NCBI RefSeq assembly: GCF_025465945.1
Contig: NZ_JANLNW010000068.1
Coordinates: 1 to 32,226 of the forward strand
Reading direction: 5' to 3'
From: Pseudomonas sp. 6D_7.1_Bac1
Lineage (GTDB): Bacteria > Pseudomonadota > Gammaproteobacteria > Pseudomonadales > Pseudomonadaceae
Length of the DNA: 32,226 bases
Position numbers and translations under genes: made by a program. Shown piece by piece: positions 16,574 through 23,631 of this stretch. Within the stretch, counting starts at the first letter, position 1, and the number at the start of each line of letters is the position of its first letter. The notes beneath the pieces were generated by a model. The model had not been told where the DNA came from and searched no databases. It saw only the letters and a list, made by a program, of their open reading frames with translations.

Positions 16574-18271
16574 ATGAACGACGACAAAGAAGGCAACGGC
16601 GCACCACCTTCCACCGATAACCCCACCGACACCAGCCGTCGGCGTTTTCTGGGTGGCGTTGCAGTCCTGGGGGTCGGCGCGACGCTGAGCGCGTGCGGCA
16701 ACAATGGCGACACGCCGGGCAAGCCGGATGAGCGTCCGCTGTCGCCTGCCGAGCTGGACAAGGCGTTGCACGATCAGGTGAAAACCGTGGTGGTGATCTA
16801 TGCCGAGAACCGCAGTTTCAATAACCTGTTCGGCGATTTCCCGGGCCTTGAAAAGCCGTTGTCAGCGCTCAAGCCTGAGGATTATCAGCAGCGCGACCGT
16901 GACGGCAGTCTGCTGGAAACCTTGCCGCCGGCCTGGGGTGGCGTGTTGCAGATCGGTCCACAAACCCTCGATGGCGTGACCTATCCGAGCGAAACCCAAT
17001 TCCAGGAGCACTTGCCCAACGCTCCCTTCGCCCTCAAAGGCCCGAATGGCGAAGACTTGCCGTTTGGCCTGGTGACGCGGGACCTGTGGCATGTGTTCTA
17101 TCAGAACCAGATGCAGATCAACGGTGGCAAGAATGACCGTTTTGTCGCCTGGGCCGACTCCGGCGGTTTAACCATGGGCCACTACGCCCAAAGTCGTTAT
17201 TCCCTGCGCCTGTGGGACGTGGCCCGGGAGTTCGTGCTCTGCGATAACTTCTTCCAGGGCGCATTTGGCGGCTCGTTTCTCAACCATCAATACCTGATCA
17301 GTGCCGCAGTGCCGTTTTACCCGAATGCCGCCAATTCGGTGGCCAAGGCGCAAATGGCTTCGCTGCAAAGCGATGACCCGCTCGACACGCGCCTCAAACC
17401 ATTGGAGAAATCCCCGGCCAGCGCCCTGACCGGTCCACCGCAATTCGGTCCAAGCGCCCTGACCCCCGACGGCTACGCAGTCAACACCATGGCCCCGCCC
17501 TATTGGCCGACCTGGATCCGTGACCCGGACCGTCAGGAATACTCCAAAGCCGATCTGCCCAACGTGCTGGTGCCGCAAAGCCACGAACACATCGGCGACA
17601 AGCTGTCGAAGAAGAACATTGACTGGGCCTGGTACGCCGGCGCCTGGCAGGCGACGCTGGAGCAGTACAAGGATTCGGGGGGCATTCCGAAGATCCCCAA
17701 CTTCCAGTATCACCATCAGCCATTCAACTACTTCAAGCAACTGGGTCCGGAAAACCCGGCCGAACGCAGCAAACGCCTGCGCGATGGTGGTTTGGGGGAC
17801 GAATCGAGCACCAACCGGTTCTTTGCCGATGCCGAAGCCGGGAAGTTGCCTGCGGTGAGTTTCTACAAGCCTCAGGGCAACCTGAACATGCACGCCGGTT
17901 ACGCCGATGTGGCGTCGGGTGATCGGCATATCGTCCGCGCCCTGAAAGTGCTGCGCGAAAGCCCGCAGTGGAAAAACATGGTGGTGGTGGTCACCGTCGA
18001 CGAAAACGGCGGCTGGTGGGACCACGTTGCACCGCCGCAGGGTGATCGTTGGGGGCCGGGCACGCGGGTGCCGGCGCTGGTGGTGTCGCCGTTTGCCCGC
18101 AAAGGCACGGTGGATCACACGGTGTACGATACCGCGTCGATCCTGCGGTTAATCACCCGGGTGTTCCAGCTTGAAACGCTCGACGGGATCAAACAGCGGG
18201 ACACCGCGATGATCGCCCGAGGCCAGAAGCCGATGGGCGATTTGAGCAATGCGTTGCATTTCTCTGTTTGA
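16574..18271 (+). CDS. Tat-exported phosphoesterase / acid phosphatase lipoprotein (AcpA-like)
   Basis: About 565 residues of the phosphoesterase family that holds phospholipase C enzymes and AcpA acid phosphatases. The N-terminus has a twin-arginine motif (SRRRFLGG, around residue 20) and a hydrophobic stretch ending LSAC, so it is probably a Tat-exported lipoprotein. The active-site region VVVIYAENRSFNNLFGDFPG includes the conserved ENRSFD-like motif. VVVTVDENGGWWDHVAPPQG near the C-terminus carries the metal-binding Asp, Glu and His, and GPGTRVPALVVSPFA follows. The ATG at 16574 has AGGA 6 nt upstream. At this length it fits AcpA better than PlcH/PlcN, which are longer. The substrate is not certain. 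Confidence 0.85.
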   Translation: MNDDKEGNGAPPSTDNPTDTSRRRFLGGVAVLGVGATLSACGNNGDTPGKPDERPLSPAELDKALHDQVKTVVVIYAENRSFNNLFGDFPGLEKPLSALKPEDYQQRDRDGSLLETLPPAWGGVLQIGPQTLDGVTYPSETQFQEHLPNAPFALKGPNGEDLPFGLVTRDLWHVFYQNQMQINGGKNDRFVAWADSGGLTMGHYAQSRYSLRLWDVAREFVLCDNFFQGAFGGSFLNHQYLISAAVPFYPNAANSVAKAQMASLQSDDPLDTRLKPLEKSPASALTGPPQFGPSALTPDGYAVNTMAPPYWPTWIRDPDRQEYSKADLPNVLVPQSHEHIGDKLSKKNIDWAWYAGAWQATLEQYKDSGGIPKIPNFQYHHQPFNYFKQLGPENPAERSKRLRDGGLGDESSTNRFFADAEAGKLPAVSFYKPQGNLNMHAGYADVASGDRHIVRALKVLRESPQWKNMVVVVTVDENGGWWDHVAPPQGDRWGPGTRVPALVVSPFARKGTVDHTVYDTASILRLITRVFQLETLDGIKQRDTAMIARGQKPMGDLSNALHFSV

Positions 18272-18276
18272 CGAAC

Positions 18277-18306
18277 GCGCTCGCTCCTTACCTGAGGAGC
18301 GAGCGC
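18277..18306 (+). terminator. 12-bp hairpin after the phosphoesterase gene
   Basis: A perfect 12-bp inverted repeat GCGCTCGCTCCT/AGGAGCGAGCGC with a 6-nt loop begins 5 bases after the stop codon. It has no T run; it may end or stabilise the mRNA rather than being a classical terminator. The arm sequence recalls the REP core. Confidence 0.5.
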
Positions 18307-18493
18307 TCTACGAATCCCACGTCTTTCACATCAAATCCTACTTGCTCCTACAACGTTTTTCTTACCAATAGAGACAGCATGTCCCGACACCAAACAAAGG
18401 GACGCCCTACCGCTGACATCTATCTCCCTGGATTAAGCTTCGACCTGTGCATGTCCTGCATGCCATACAGGCAAACCACCCAAGGATGAATAG

Positions 18494-18814
18494 ATGTCTC
18501 CTCTATCAAAAACACTGGAAGAAATGCTGGCTGAAATCTACAAAGACGGCAGCGTTTCCTTTTCAGAATACAAAAAACTTCGTGATGACTCCGACCGGCG
18601 CCTGGAGGAAGTTATTCGCGAGTTTGGCCAGCACAACAATGTAACCGCCTTTCAAAAAGCAATGGACGTTGCCATGCAACTGCTGCAACTGTCAGTCATC
18701 GATGCCAAGAGGGCGAAGCTGACCGATACAGGTGAAGCCATCGTCAAAGATGCTGTGGCTGCACAAGTCGAATACCTTTACGCAGGTAGTAAACTGGCGT
18801 TACGTCTCTTGTAA
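18494..18814 (+). CDS. Hypothetical 106-residue helical protein
   Basis: I do not recognise this family. The product begins MSPLSKTLEEMLAEIYKDGS, has no signal peptide or membrane helix, and looks mostly alpha-helical and charged, with a more hydrophobic C-terminus (AAQVEYLYAGSKLALRLL). AAGGA precedes the ATG by about 8 nt. The gene and its upstream 200 bases are visibly more AT-rich than the neighbours, which fits recent acquisition or weak selection. It stands alone, with no partner on the same strand within 180 bp. Confidence 0.65.
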   Translation: MSPLSKTLEEMLAEIYKDGSVSFSEYKKLRDDSDRRLEEVIREFGQHNNVTAFQKAMDVAMQLLQLSVIDAKRAKLTDTGEAIVKDAVAAQVEYLYAGSKLALRLL

Positions 18815-18831
18815 TTATCAACATCCTGTTG

Positions 18832-18899
18832 GCCCGCCCCCTGATCTGGCGGGCTGACAAGCATGTTCATGCTGCTACGTCGGGCGCCAGGCCCCGACG
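18832..18899. repeat. Two tandem hairpins in the intergenic region
   Basis: A 7-bp stem GCCCGCC/GGCGGGC (18832-18854, 9-nt loop) is followed by a perfect 7-bp stem CGTCGGG/CCCGACG (18878-18899). The second is followed by an A run, not a T run, so neither is a clear intrinsic terminator. They lie between the 106-residue gene and the secreted-protein gene. Confidence 0.4.
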
Positions 18900-18999
18900 A
18901 TAAAAAAAACTGCTCCCCCTACTTCCTTGTCTGTCACCCCTGATCCAGTATGGCGTTAACCCCCACTTTTACGGGGCCCACGCTGAAAAGGATCTGAGC

Positions 19000-20166
19000 A
19001 TGTTCAAACTCGCAGGATTGAGCCTCACCCTCGCCGCCCTTACCTTGAGTGCCACCGCCCACGCCGATACCGACCTGAAACTGGGCAGTACCGAACGGGT
19101 AACGCAGCTGTTTGCCTACCCCAACAACTGTAACGTGATTTGCTATCGCAACTGGACGCTGGAGCAAACGGTCGAGCACTACCTGACCCAAAGCGTTCAA
19201 CGGGATGGCTACAGCGCGGCAAAAGTCAGGGTAAAAACCGACAACGATCAGCTCTACGCTGATATCAGCGGCGTGCCAAAGGACTACGCAAAACCGCTGA
19301 CTGCATTGCTCGATGCAGGGGATCTGGCCCACGCCGGCGCCAACAAACTGAATGCCGACGGCAAGTGGGCGTACAGCTGGTACCTGTTCCTGCCCTTGGG
19401 CATGGCGCTGGAAAACCGTAAAAGCGTCGAGTTGCTGCACTTCCCACCGGACTATTCACTGACCCAGGCCCAGGATTACCTGGAATCGAAGACCACCGAC
19501 CGCTGGGCAACGCTGCTGACCGCCAACGGCATCGCCGCCGAACAGACACCGGCCTACCAGACCATCATCGATATCGCGCCAATTGCCGCTCCATCCACCG
19601 CCGGCAAGGACCTTGAAGGCGTCTACGGCTACTTCAAGGACTACCAGACCACCCTGGTCAAGCAATTCAGCCAGACCGCCAGCGGCGTGACCTTGCCAAT
19701 GGTTGCGTTCGGTGCACCGGTGCGTAACTGGGTCAAGGAGCAGTACGGGCAGACCGTGGCCGTGTTGGGCCTGGCACAAATCATCCCAACCCCGGGCGTG
19801 AAGGTGCCGGTGCTGGGCTCTAACCACCCCAGTTACATTTGGTATGCGGCCGACCCGGCGAGCTATGACGGCGATCAGGCCAAGGCCGACGCAGTGGGTT
19901 TGAAGGTGATGGGCCAGGACTTGAGTGCGGCTTGCTGGCAAGCGGGAATGGGCAGCAAACCGTCCAGTGACCCGAGTACACAACTCAATACCTGCACGCA
20001 AACCTGGCAAGTGACCCAGAAAGAGAAAACCTGCGAGCTGTTCTACACCTCGATCCGCAACCTGACGCCCGAGCAAGCGGCGGCCAAATGCTCGACCGCG
20101 GACATCAAACCTCAACTGGACCAGCTAAAGGTGCCTGCACCCGCGCTGGCTGCAACTCACTTGTAA
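19000..20166 (+). CDS. Secreted protein of unknown function, Cys-containing
   Basis: A 388-residue protein I cannot assign to a family. It has a Sec signal peptide (MFKLAGLSLTLAALTLSATA, cleavage probably after AHA near residue 22), so the mature part is periplasmic or released. The mature part has six cysteines: two close together near the N-terminus (NNCNVICYR) and four in the last quarter (AACW, NTCTQ, KTCEL, AKCST). This suggests disulfide bonds. Aromatic-rich stretches such as KWAYSWYLFLPLG and PSYIWYAADPASYDGDQ are notable. AAGGA lies about 9 nt before the ATG. It has its own intergenic regions on both sides and seems monocistronic. Confidence 0.85.
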   Translation: MFKLAGLSLTLAALTLSATAHADTDLKLGSTERVTQLFAYPNNCNVICYRNWTLEQTVEHYLTQSVQRDGYSAAKVRVKTDNDQLYADISGVPKDYAKPLTALLDAGDLAHAGANKLNADGKWAYSWYLFLPLGMALENRKSVELLHFPPDYSLTQAQDYLESKTTDRWATLLTANGIAAEQTPAYQTIIDIAPIAAPSTAGKDLEGVYGYFKDYQTTLVKQFSQTASGVTLPMVAFGAPVRNWVKEQYGQTVAVLGLAQIIPTPGVKVPVLGSNHPSYIWYAADPASYDGDQAKADAVGLKVMGQDLSAACWQAGMGSKPSSDPSTQLNTCTQTWQVTQKEKTCELFYTSIRNLTPEQAAAKCSTADIKPQLDQLKVPAPALAATHL

Positions 20167-20178
20167 TCCTGCGTGCAA

Positions 20179-20212
20179 GCCTGCTGCGTAAGCATTCGCT
20201 GACGCAGCAGGC
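20179..20212 (+). terminator. 11-bp hairpin after the secreted-protein gene
   Basis: A perfect 11-bp stem GCCTGCTGCGT/ACGCAGCAGGC closes a 12-nt loop, 12 bases after the stop codon. No T run follows, so it may be a weak terminator or an mRNA 3'-end stabiliser. Confidence 0.5.
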
Positions 20213-20224
20213 AGCCGCTGTCTC

Positions 20225-20240
20225 CTGTCAGATCTGACAG
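20225..20240. promoter_or_regulatory. Perfect 16-bp palindrome, candidate operator of the SET gene
   Basis: CTGTCAGATCTGACAG is a perfect palindrome with no loop, about 108 bp before the SET-domain gene. Its form and position suit a dimeric repressor such as a TetR- or MarR-type protein. The regulator is not identified. Confidence 0.45.
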
Positions 20241-20348
20241 TAGACCGTCTGTTGCATTTGCGAGACTCTTCAAGCGTACCCATGTGCTGCAGGGCTGACA
20301 GGATCGCCAGCCTACGGAGGTCGCAGCACCTATCAGACAAGGATCGTT

Positions 20349-20873
20349 ATGAAACCCCAGGCTCAGGACAAGGCGCGTCCACTGCCCCACGAGTGCATTT
20401 ACCCGTACGAAGGGCTCAGCACTCGCCAGGGCTATCCTTCCAGAACGGACTTCACGGTTATCCAGACTAACGACGGGCGCGGTGCGGCAATCACGGCACT
20501 GCGCGATTACCTGCGTATCAGCCGAATCTGCCGGGTATCCGGGCTACTGACTCACACCCGCCAACTGCATACCCTGCAATTGATACCGGGGATCCACGTC
20601 TACGACCCGTTTTTTTCGGGGCTACTGCTGCACTCCTGCGACCCGAATGTCTTTCTCGACATGAGTGAGATGTGGTTATGGGCGTTGAAAGACATCACCC
20701 CCGGCAGCGTGCTGTGCATGGACTACGCCAGCACCGAAGACAAACTGATGCACCAGTTCGCCTGTCAGTGCGGTTCGCCCGGCTGCCGTGGCTGGATCAC
20801 CGGCTACGATGATCCGCCAAACGCCGAGGGCCAGAAGTTCTTGCAATACTGGCATCGACATAGCCCCTGCTGA
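20349..20873 (+). CDS. SET-domain protein lysine methyltransferase
   Basis: A 174-residue protein with the elements of a SET domain in order: GRGAAI at 43-48 (cofactor-binding GxG), LLHSCDPNV at 93-101 (the NHSC motif with the usual Asn replaced by Leu94), and a catalytic-type Tyr126 in MDYAS. A post-SET zinc motif CxCx4C follows at Cys139, Cys141 and Cys146 (CQCGSPGCRGW). The family transfers methyl from S-adenosylmethionine to lysine. In bacteria the targets are mostly unknown and may be ribosomal, DNA-binding or host proteins. There is no signal or secretion sequence, so it is likely cytoplasmic. AAGGA precedes the ATG by 5 nt. It converges on the carbonic anhydrase gene, 18 nt away. Confidence 0.87.
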   Translation: MKPQAQDKARPLPHECIYPYEGLSTRQGYPSRTDFTVIQTNDGRGAAITALRDYLRISRICRVSGLLTHTRQLHTLQLIPGIHVYDPFFSGLLLHSCDPNVFLDMSEMWLWALKDITPGSVLCMDYASTEDKLMHQFACQCGSPGCRGWITGYDDPPNAEGQKFLQYWHRHSPC

Positions 20874-20891
20874 ACAGAGGCTCGCCACTGC

Positions 20892-21536
20892 TTACAAGGC
20901 ACCGACCGGGCGCAAACGGTATTGCGGAGGCAGTTGCTCGAAACCGCTGATGGTCGCGTTCAGGCTTTTCCAGCGACCGTCCTTGATGCCATAGATGCAG
21001 CCGTGGATCGACAGGCTCTGCCCGCGGTGCCAGGCATTTTGCACAATGCTGGTATGACCGACGTTGGCCACTTGCTGGATCACGTTGAGTTCGCAGAGGC
21101 GGTCGACCCGCTCTTCTTCAGTGGGTAGTTGGCCAAGCGCTTCGCGGTGTTCGTAATAAAGATCGCGAATCGAGCGCAACCAGCCGTCGATCAGGCCCAA
21201 CTGACGGTCCTGCATCGAGGCGCGCACGCCGCCGCAACCGTAGTGGCCGGTGACCAGGATGTGTTTGACCTTGAGCACATCCACCGCATACTGAATCACC
21301 GACAGGCAATTGAGATCGGTGTGCAGCACCACGTTGGCAACGTTACGGTGCACGAACAAATCGCCGGGCAGCATGCCCACGATTTCGTTGGCCGGCACGC
21401 GCGCGTCGGAGCAGCCGATCCACAGGTATTCCGGAGCTTGCTGACGCGCCAGCTTGGCGAAGAAGTCAGGATCTTCCTGCTTGATCGCATCGGCCCAACG
21501 CTCGTTGTTATCAATCAGATCTTGTAATTCGTTCAT
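20892..21536 (-). CDS. can: Beta-class carbonic anhydrase
   Basis: A 214-residue cytoplasmic zinc enzyme interconverting CO2 and bicarbonate. With the ATG at 21536, the zinc site and its Asp-Arg pair fall at Cys42, Asp44, Arg46, His98 and Cys101 (CSDARVP and GHYGCGGV), the same numbering as E. coli Can, which supports this start over an upstream in-frame TTG at 21551. GAGG lies about 9 nt upstream. Other family stretches are FVHRNVANVV and SIHGCIYGIKDG. It is a single gene, convergent with the SET-domain gene and divergent from the acidic-protein gene. Confidence 0.95.
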   Translation of the reverse strand: MNELQDLIDNNERWADAIKQEDPDFFAKLARQQAPEYLWIGCSDARVPANEIVGMLPGDLFVHRNVANVVLHTDLNCLSVIQYAVDVLKVKHILVTGHYGCGGVRASMQDRQLGLIDGWLRSIRDLYYEHREALGQLPTEEERVDRLCELNVIQQVANVGHTSIVQNAWHRGQSLSIHGCIYGIKDGRWKSLNATISGFEQLPPQYRLRPVGAL

Positions 21537-21688
21537 GCTCTGAAGCCTCAAGAATGATGCCCTGCTTTGACAGACAACCGTCCATCGGGGTCACGCGGGT
21601 GTTGCAGATAGTCGAACGTCAAATACCTTGGAATCTTCAAGGGTAGCGCTTGTCCACCCTATAGGGTTCCACATTATGAGGATTTTCC

Positions 21689-22093
21689 ATGACTGATTCA
21701 CGACGTCCCTACGGCTCGGTACAACCCGAGCCCATCGACGACAACGAAGATCGCATGGGCTCGATGCGCGAACTGGATTTCGATGAAGAAGAACCCGGCG
21801 AGACAATCGGCGGCCTGATCCCCGAGCATGAGCGTGATCAACAGACGCCCAGGAAACACATCCGTGAAGCGGGTATGCCCGAGAACTCCACGGATGATGA
21901 CGAATCCACCGACGACGACATGAGCCCGGGAAACCTGATCCGTGAAGATGGCGCCCGTGACGCCCATGAAGCCGGAGAAGGTGAACAGGCTGATTGGGAC
22001 TTGAGCATTGTCGATGAGGACGAGATCGGCGGCGGCAACGGGCTGGATGAGGCTGAGTTGGCGGAGCGCGATCCGATTGATGGCAATCGGTAA
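21689..22093 (+). CDS. Very acidic conserved hypothetical protein
   Basis: A 134-residue protein with 43 Asp/Glu residues (about 32%), no Cys and almost no hydrophobic core, so it is probably disordered. Orthologs in pseudomonads are, as I recall, labelled serine kinase/phosphatase, but I see no kinase or phosphatase motif and do not support that label. A short internal repeat is visible, KHIREAG (from 56) and NLIREDG, each after a Pro-containing turn. GAGGA is 6 nt before the ATG. A REP doublet follows the stop. Divergent from can. Confidence 0.75.
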   Translation: MTDSRRPYGSVQPEPIDDNEDRMGSMRELDFDEEEPGETIGGLIPEHERDQQTPRKHIREAGMPENSTDDDESTDDDMSPGNLIREDGARDAHEAGEGEQADWDLSIVDEDEIGGGNGLDEAELAERDPIDGNR

Positions 22094-22116
22094 TCCTTTA
22101 GCGCCTCATAGGACGC

Positions 22117-22209
22117 CATCGCGAGCAGGCTCGCTCCCACTGGGTTTATGTCAGTCACAGATTTTGTGTACTAAACAGTTCCACTGTGGGAGCGAGCCTG
22201 CTCGCGATG
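22117..22209. repeat. REP doublet (REPIN-like), GTGGG ends inward
   Basis: Arms at 22117-22140 and 22186-22209 are exact 24-nt reverse complements with the core GTGGGAGCGAGCCTGCTCGC. Compared with the doublet at 69-158, the arms point the other way (GTGGG facing the spacer), and the inner hairpin is perfectly paired (GCGAGC/GCTCGC). It lies between the acidic-protein gene and the 3' end of rimI. Confidence 0.9.
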
Positions 22210-22219
22210 CTTTTAAGGC

Positions 22220-22672
22220 TCAATCCACCAGCGTGCAGGCCATGACAACTGCATCTTCACGCCCGCCCACCGCCGGGTAGTAATCGCGACGGCGACCGAC
22301 TTCGTTGAAACCATAACGCTCATACAGGCGAAACGCCGCGCGGTTGCTATCGCGTACTTCCAGGAAGCACTCACGGGCTTTGGCTGCGTAGGCACGGGAC
22401 ATCAGATGCTCAAGCAGCATCAGGCCAAGGCCGCGCCCCTGATTTTCCGGTTTGACCGTGATGTTCAGCAGATGCGCCTCATCGAGGATGATCTGCACCA
22501 CGCCGTGGCCAACCTGCTGCTGACCTTCGAACATCAACCAGATCTGGTACTTGCCCAGACCATCAAGAAAAATTCCACGGGTCCAGGGATGGCTGAACGC
22601 CGCGTATTCAATTTTCAGTACAGCGTCCAAATCTGCTTCGGTCATCGGGCGAAACGATACAGCGTCACTCAT
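22220..22672 (-). CDS. rimI: Ribosomal protein S18 alanine N-acetyltransferase
   Basis: A 150-residue GNAT enzyme that acetylates the N-terminal Ala of ribosomal protein S18 from acetyl-CoA. The acetyl-CoA loop is NQGRGLGLMLLEHLM, following the strand LLNITVKPE. EVRDSNRAAFRLYERYGFNE then YYP are typical of RimI. It overlaps the 3' end of the upstream holD gene by 8 nt, the same holD-rimI order as in E. coli, so translation is probably coupled. Confidence 0.93.
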   Translation of the reverse strand: MSDAVSFRPMTEADLDAVLKIEYAAFSHPWTRGIFLDGLGKYQIWLMFEGQQQVGHGVVQIILDEAHLLNITVKPENQGRGLGLMLLEHLMSRAYAAKARECFLEVRDSNRAAFRLYERYGFNEVGRRRDYYPAVGGREDAVVMACTLVD

Positions 22673-23423
22673 TTGATTCTTTCCAGCGCGCCATCAGCCG
22701 ACGCATGGCTTGCCAGACATCAGCCTTACGCTGTGGCTCTTCCATTAATAATTCCAGGCCAGGCAGCGCCCAGACCGATCCCAGGCCTTCTACCTGAAGT
22801 TCGCGGTTATAGGATTCAGCGTCCGCCTCACCGGCAAAACGCACCGCCGGCAGGCCGATCAACCACAGGCATACGCAGGGTGCATCTTCCAGGCGAGCCG
22901 AAAGGAAACCCTGAACGAAATCGCGAGCGGCCTCTGGGCCTTGATCCATGGTTCCACGCGTCAGCAGCGGCCAACGGACCGGTTCGCCAACAATTTGCGG
23001 GCTGTCCGGCAGACCGGCGGCGCGCAGCATGTCCTTGAGCAGCAAGTAGGCTGGATCACGCGTCTGGAACGCACTGCCTGTGGGTAACTCCACCAGCAGC
23101 AGGCAACGGCCGGCACGCAGCAATTGCAGGGCAAAACGCGGTGGCGGCACTGGCGGTGTCTTCGCCACGACCGATGTCTCTTCCGCGTCCTCGACCGGCT
23201 TGCTCGCCGGACGCGCGACCGAAGGCGTTGGGCGCGGCACTTCGACCTTGACCCGCTCAGTCGGCCTGGCCACGGGCTCTGCGACAGCTTTCGCGGCTGG
23301 AGTCGGCGCCATCATTGGCGTCTCGACCAACGGTTCTGGCGCTTCCAGCAGCTCGGGCCGCGACGGCGCGGCAAAGGGTAACTCGGTGCGCGGCAGCCAG
23401 TTGACCACCTGCATGGCGGTCAT
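22665..23423 (-). CDS. holD: DNA polymerase III psi subunit (HolD), proline-rich form
   Basis: About 252 residues. The C-terminal part (from about residue 100, FALQLLRAGRCLLLVELPTG to the end) fits the psi subunit, which bridges the clamp loader and chi at the replication fork. The N-terminal 25 residues include MQVVNWLPRTELPF and could be the clamp-loader peptide. Between them is a Pro/Ala/Val-rich, probably disordered linker of about 75 residues absent from the 137-residue E. coli protein. Identity rests on overlap with rimI, C-terminal features and the known assignment of the corresponding P. aeruginosa gene as psi. The linker could lead software to call it TonB-like. ATG chosen at 23423; 23414 and a TTG at 23453 are alternatives. 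Confidence 0.68.
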   Translation of the reverse strand: MTAMQVVNWLPRTELPFAAPSRPELLEAPEPLVETPMMAPTPAAKAVAEPVARPTERVKVEVPRPTPSVARPASKPVEDAEETSVVAKTPPVPPPRFALQLLRAGRCLLLVELPTGSAFQTRDPAYLLLKDMLRAAGLPDSPQIVGEPVRWPLLTRGTMDQGPEAARDFVQGFLSARLEDAPCVCLWLIGLPAVRFAGEADAESYNRELQVEGLGSVWALPGLELLMEEPQRKADVWQAMRRLMARWKESNE

Positions 23424-23631
23424 ATAGGCGCGGCGACGGGACTCGATAAGCAAAGGTCGGCCACTTGTGGATAACTAAAGTGCAGGGATTCTACCGCCCT
23501 TCGCTCAAGATCACCCGCAGTTGATCGATAGAAAAGCGACTGTCCGTCCCGCCGATCCTGCGAGAGTGATTCCCATCGCGCGTGATGCAGTACAATCGCT
23601 GCTTTTAATCGCCAACCAGCCGGCCATTCCA

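Noticed and set aside
18268..18489. Plus-strand frame of 73 codons between the phosphoesterase and the 106-residue gene
   Set aside because: It overlaps the end of the phosphoesterase gene and the 12-bp hairpin, has no recognisable domain and no good ribosome binding site.
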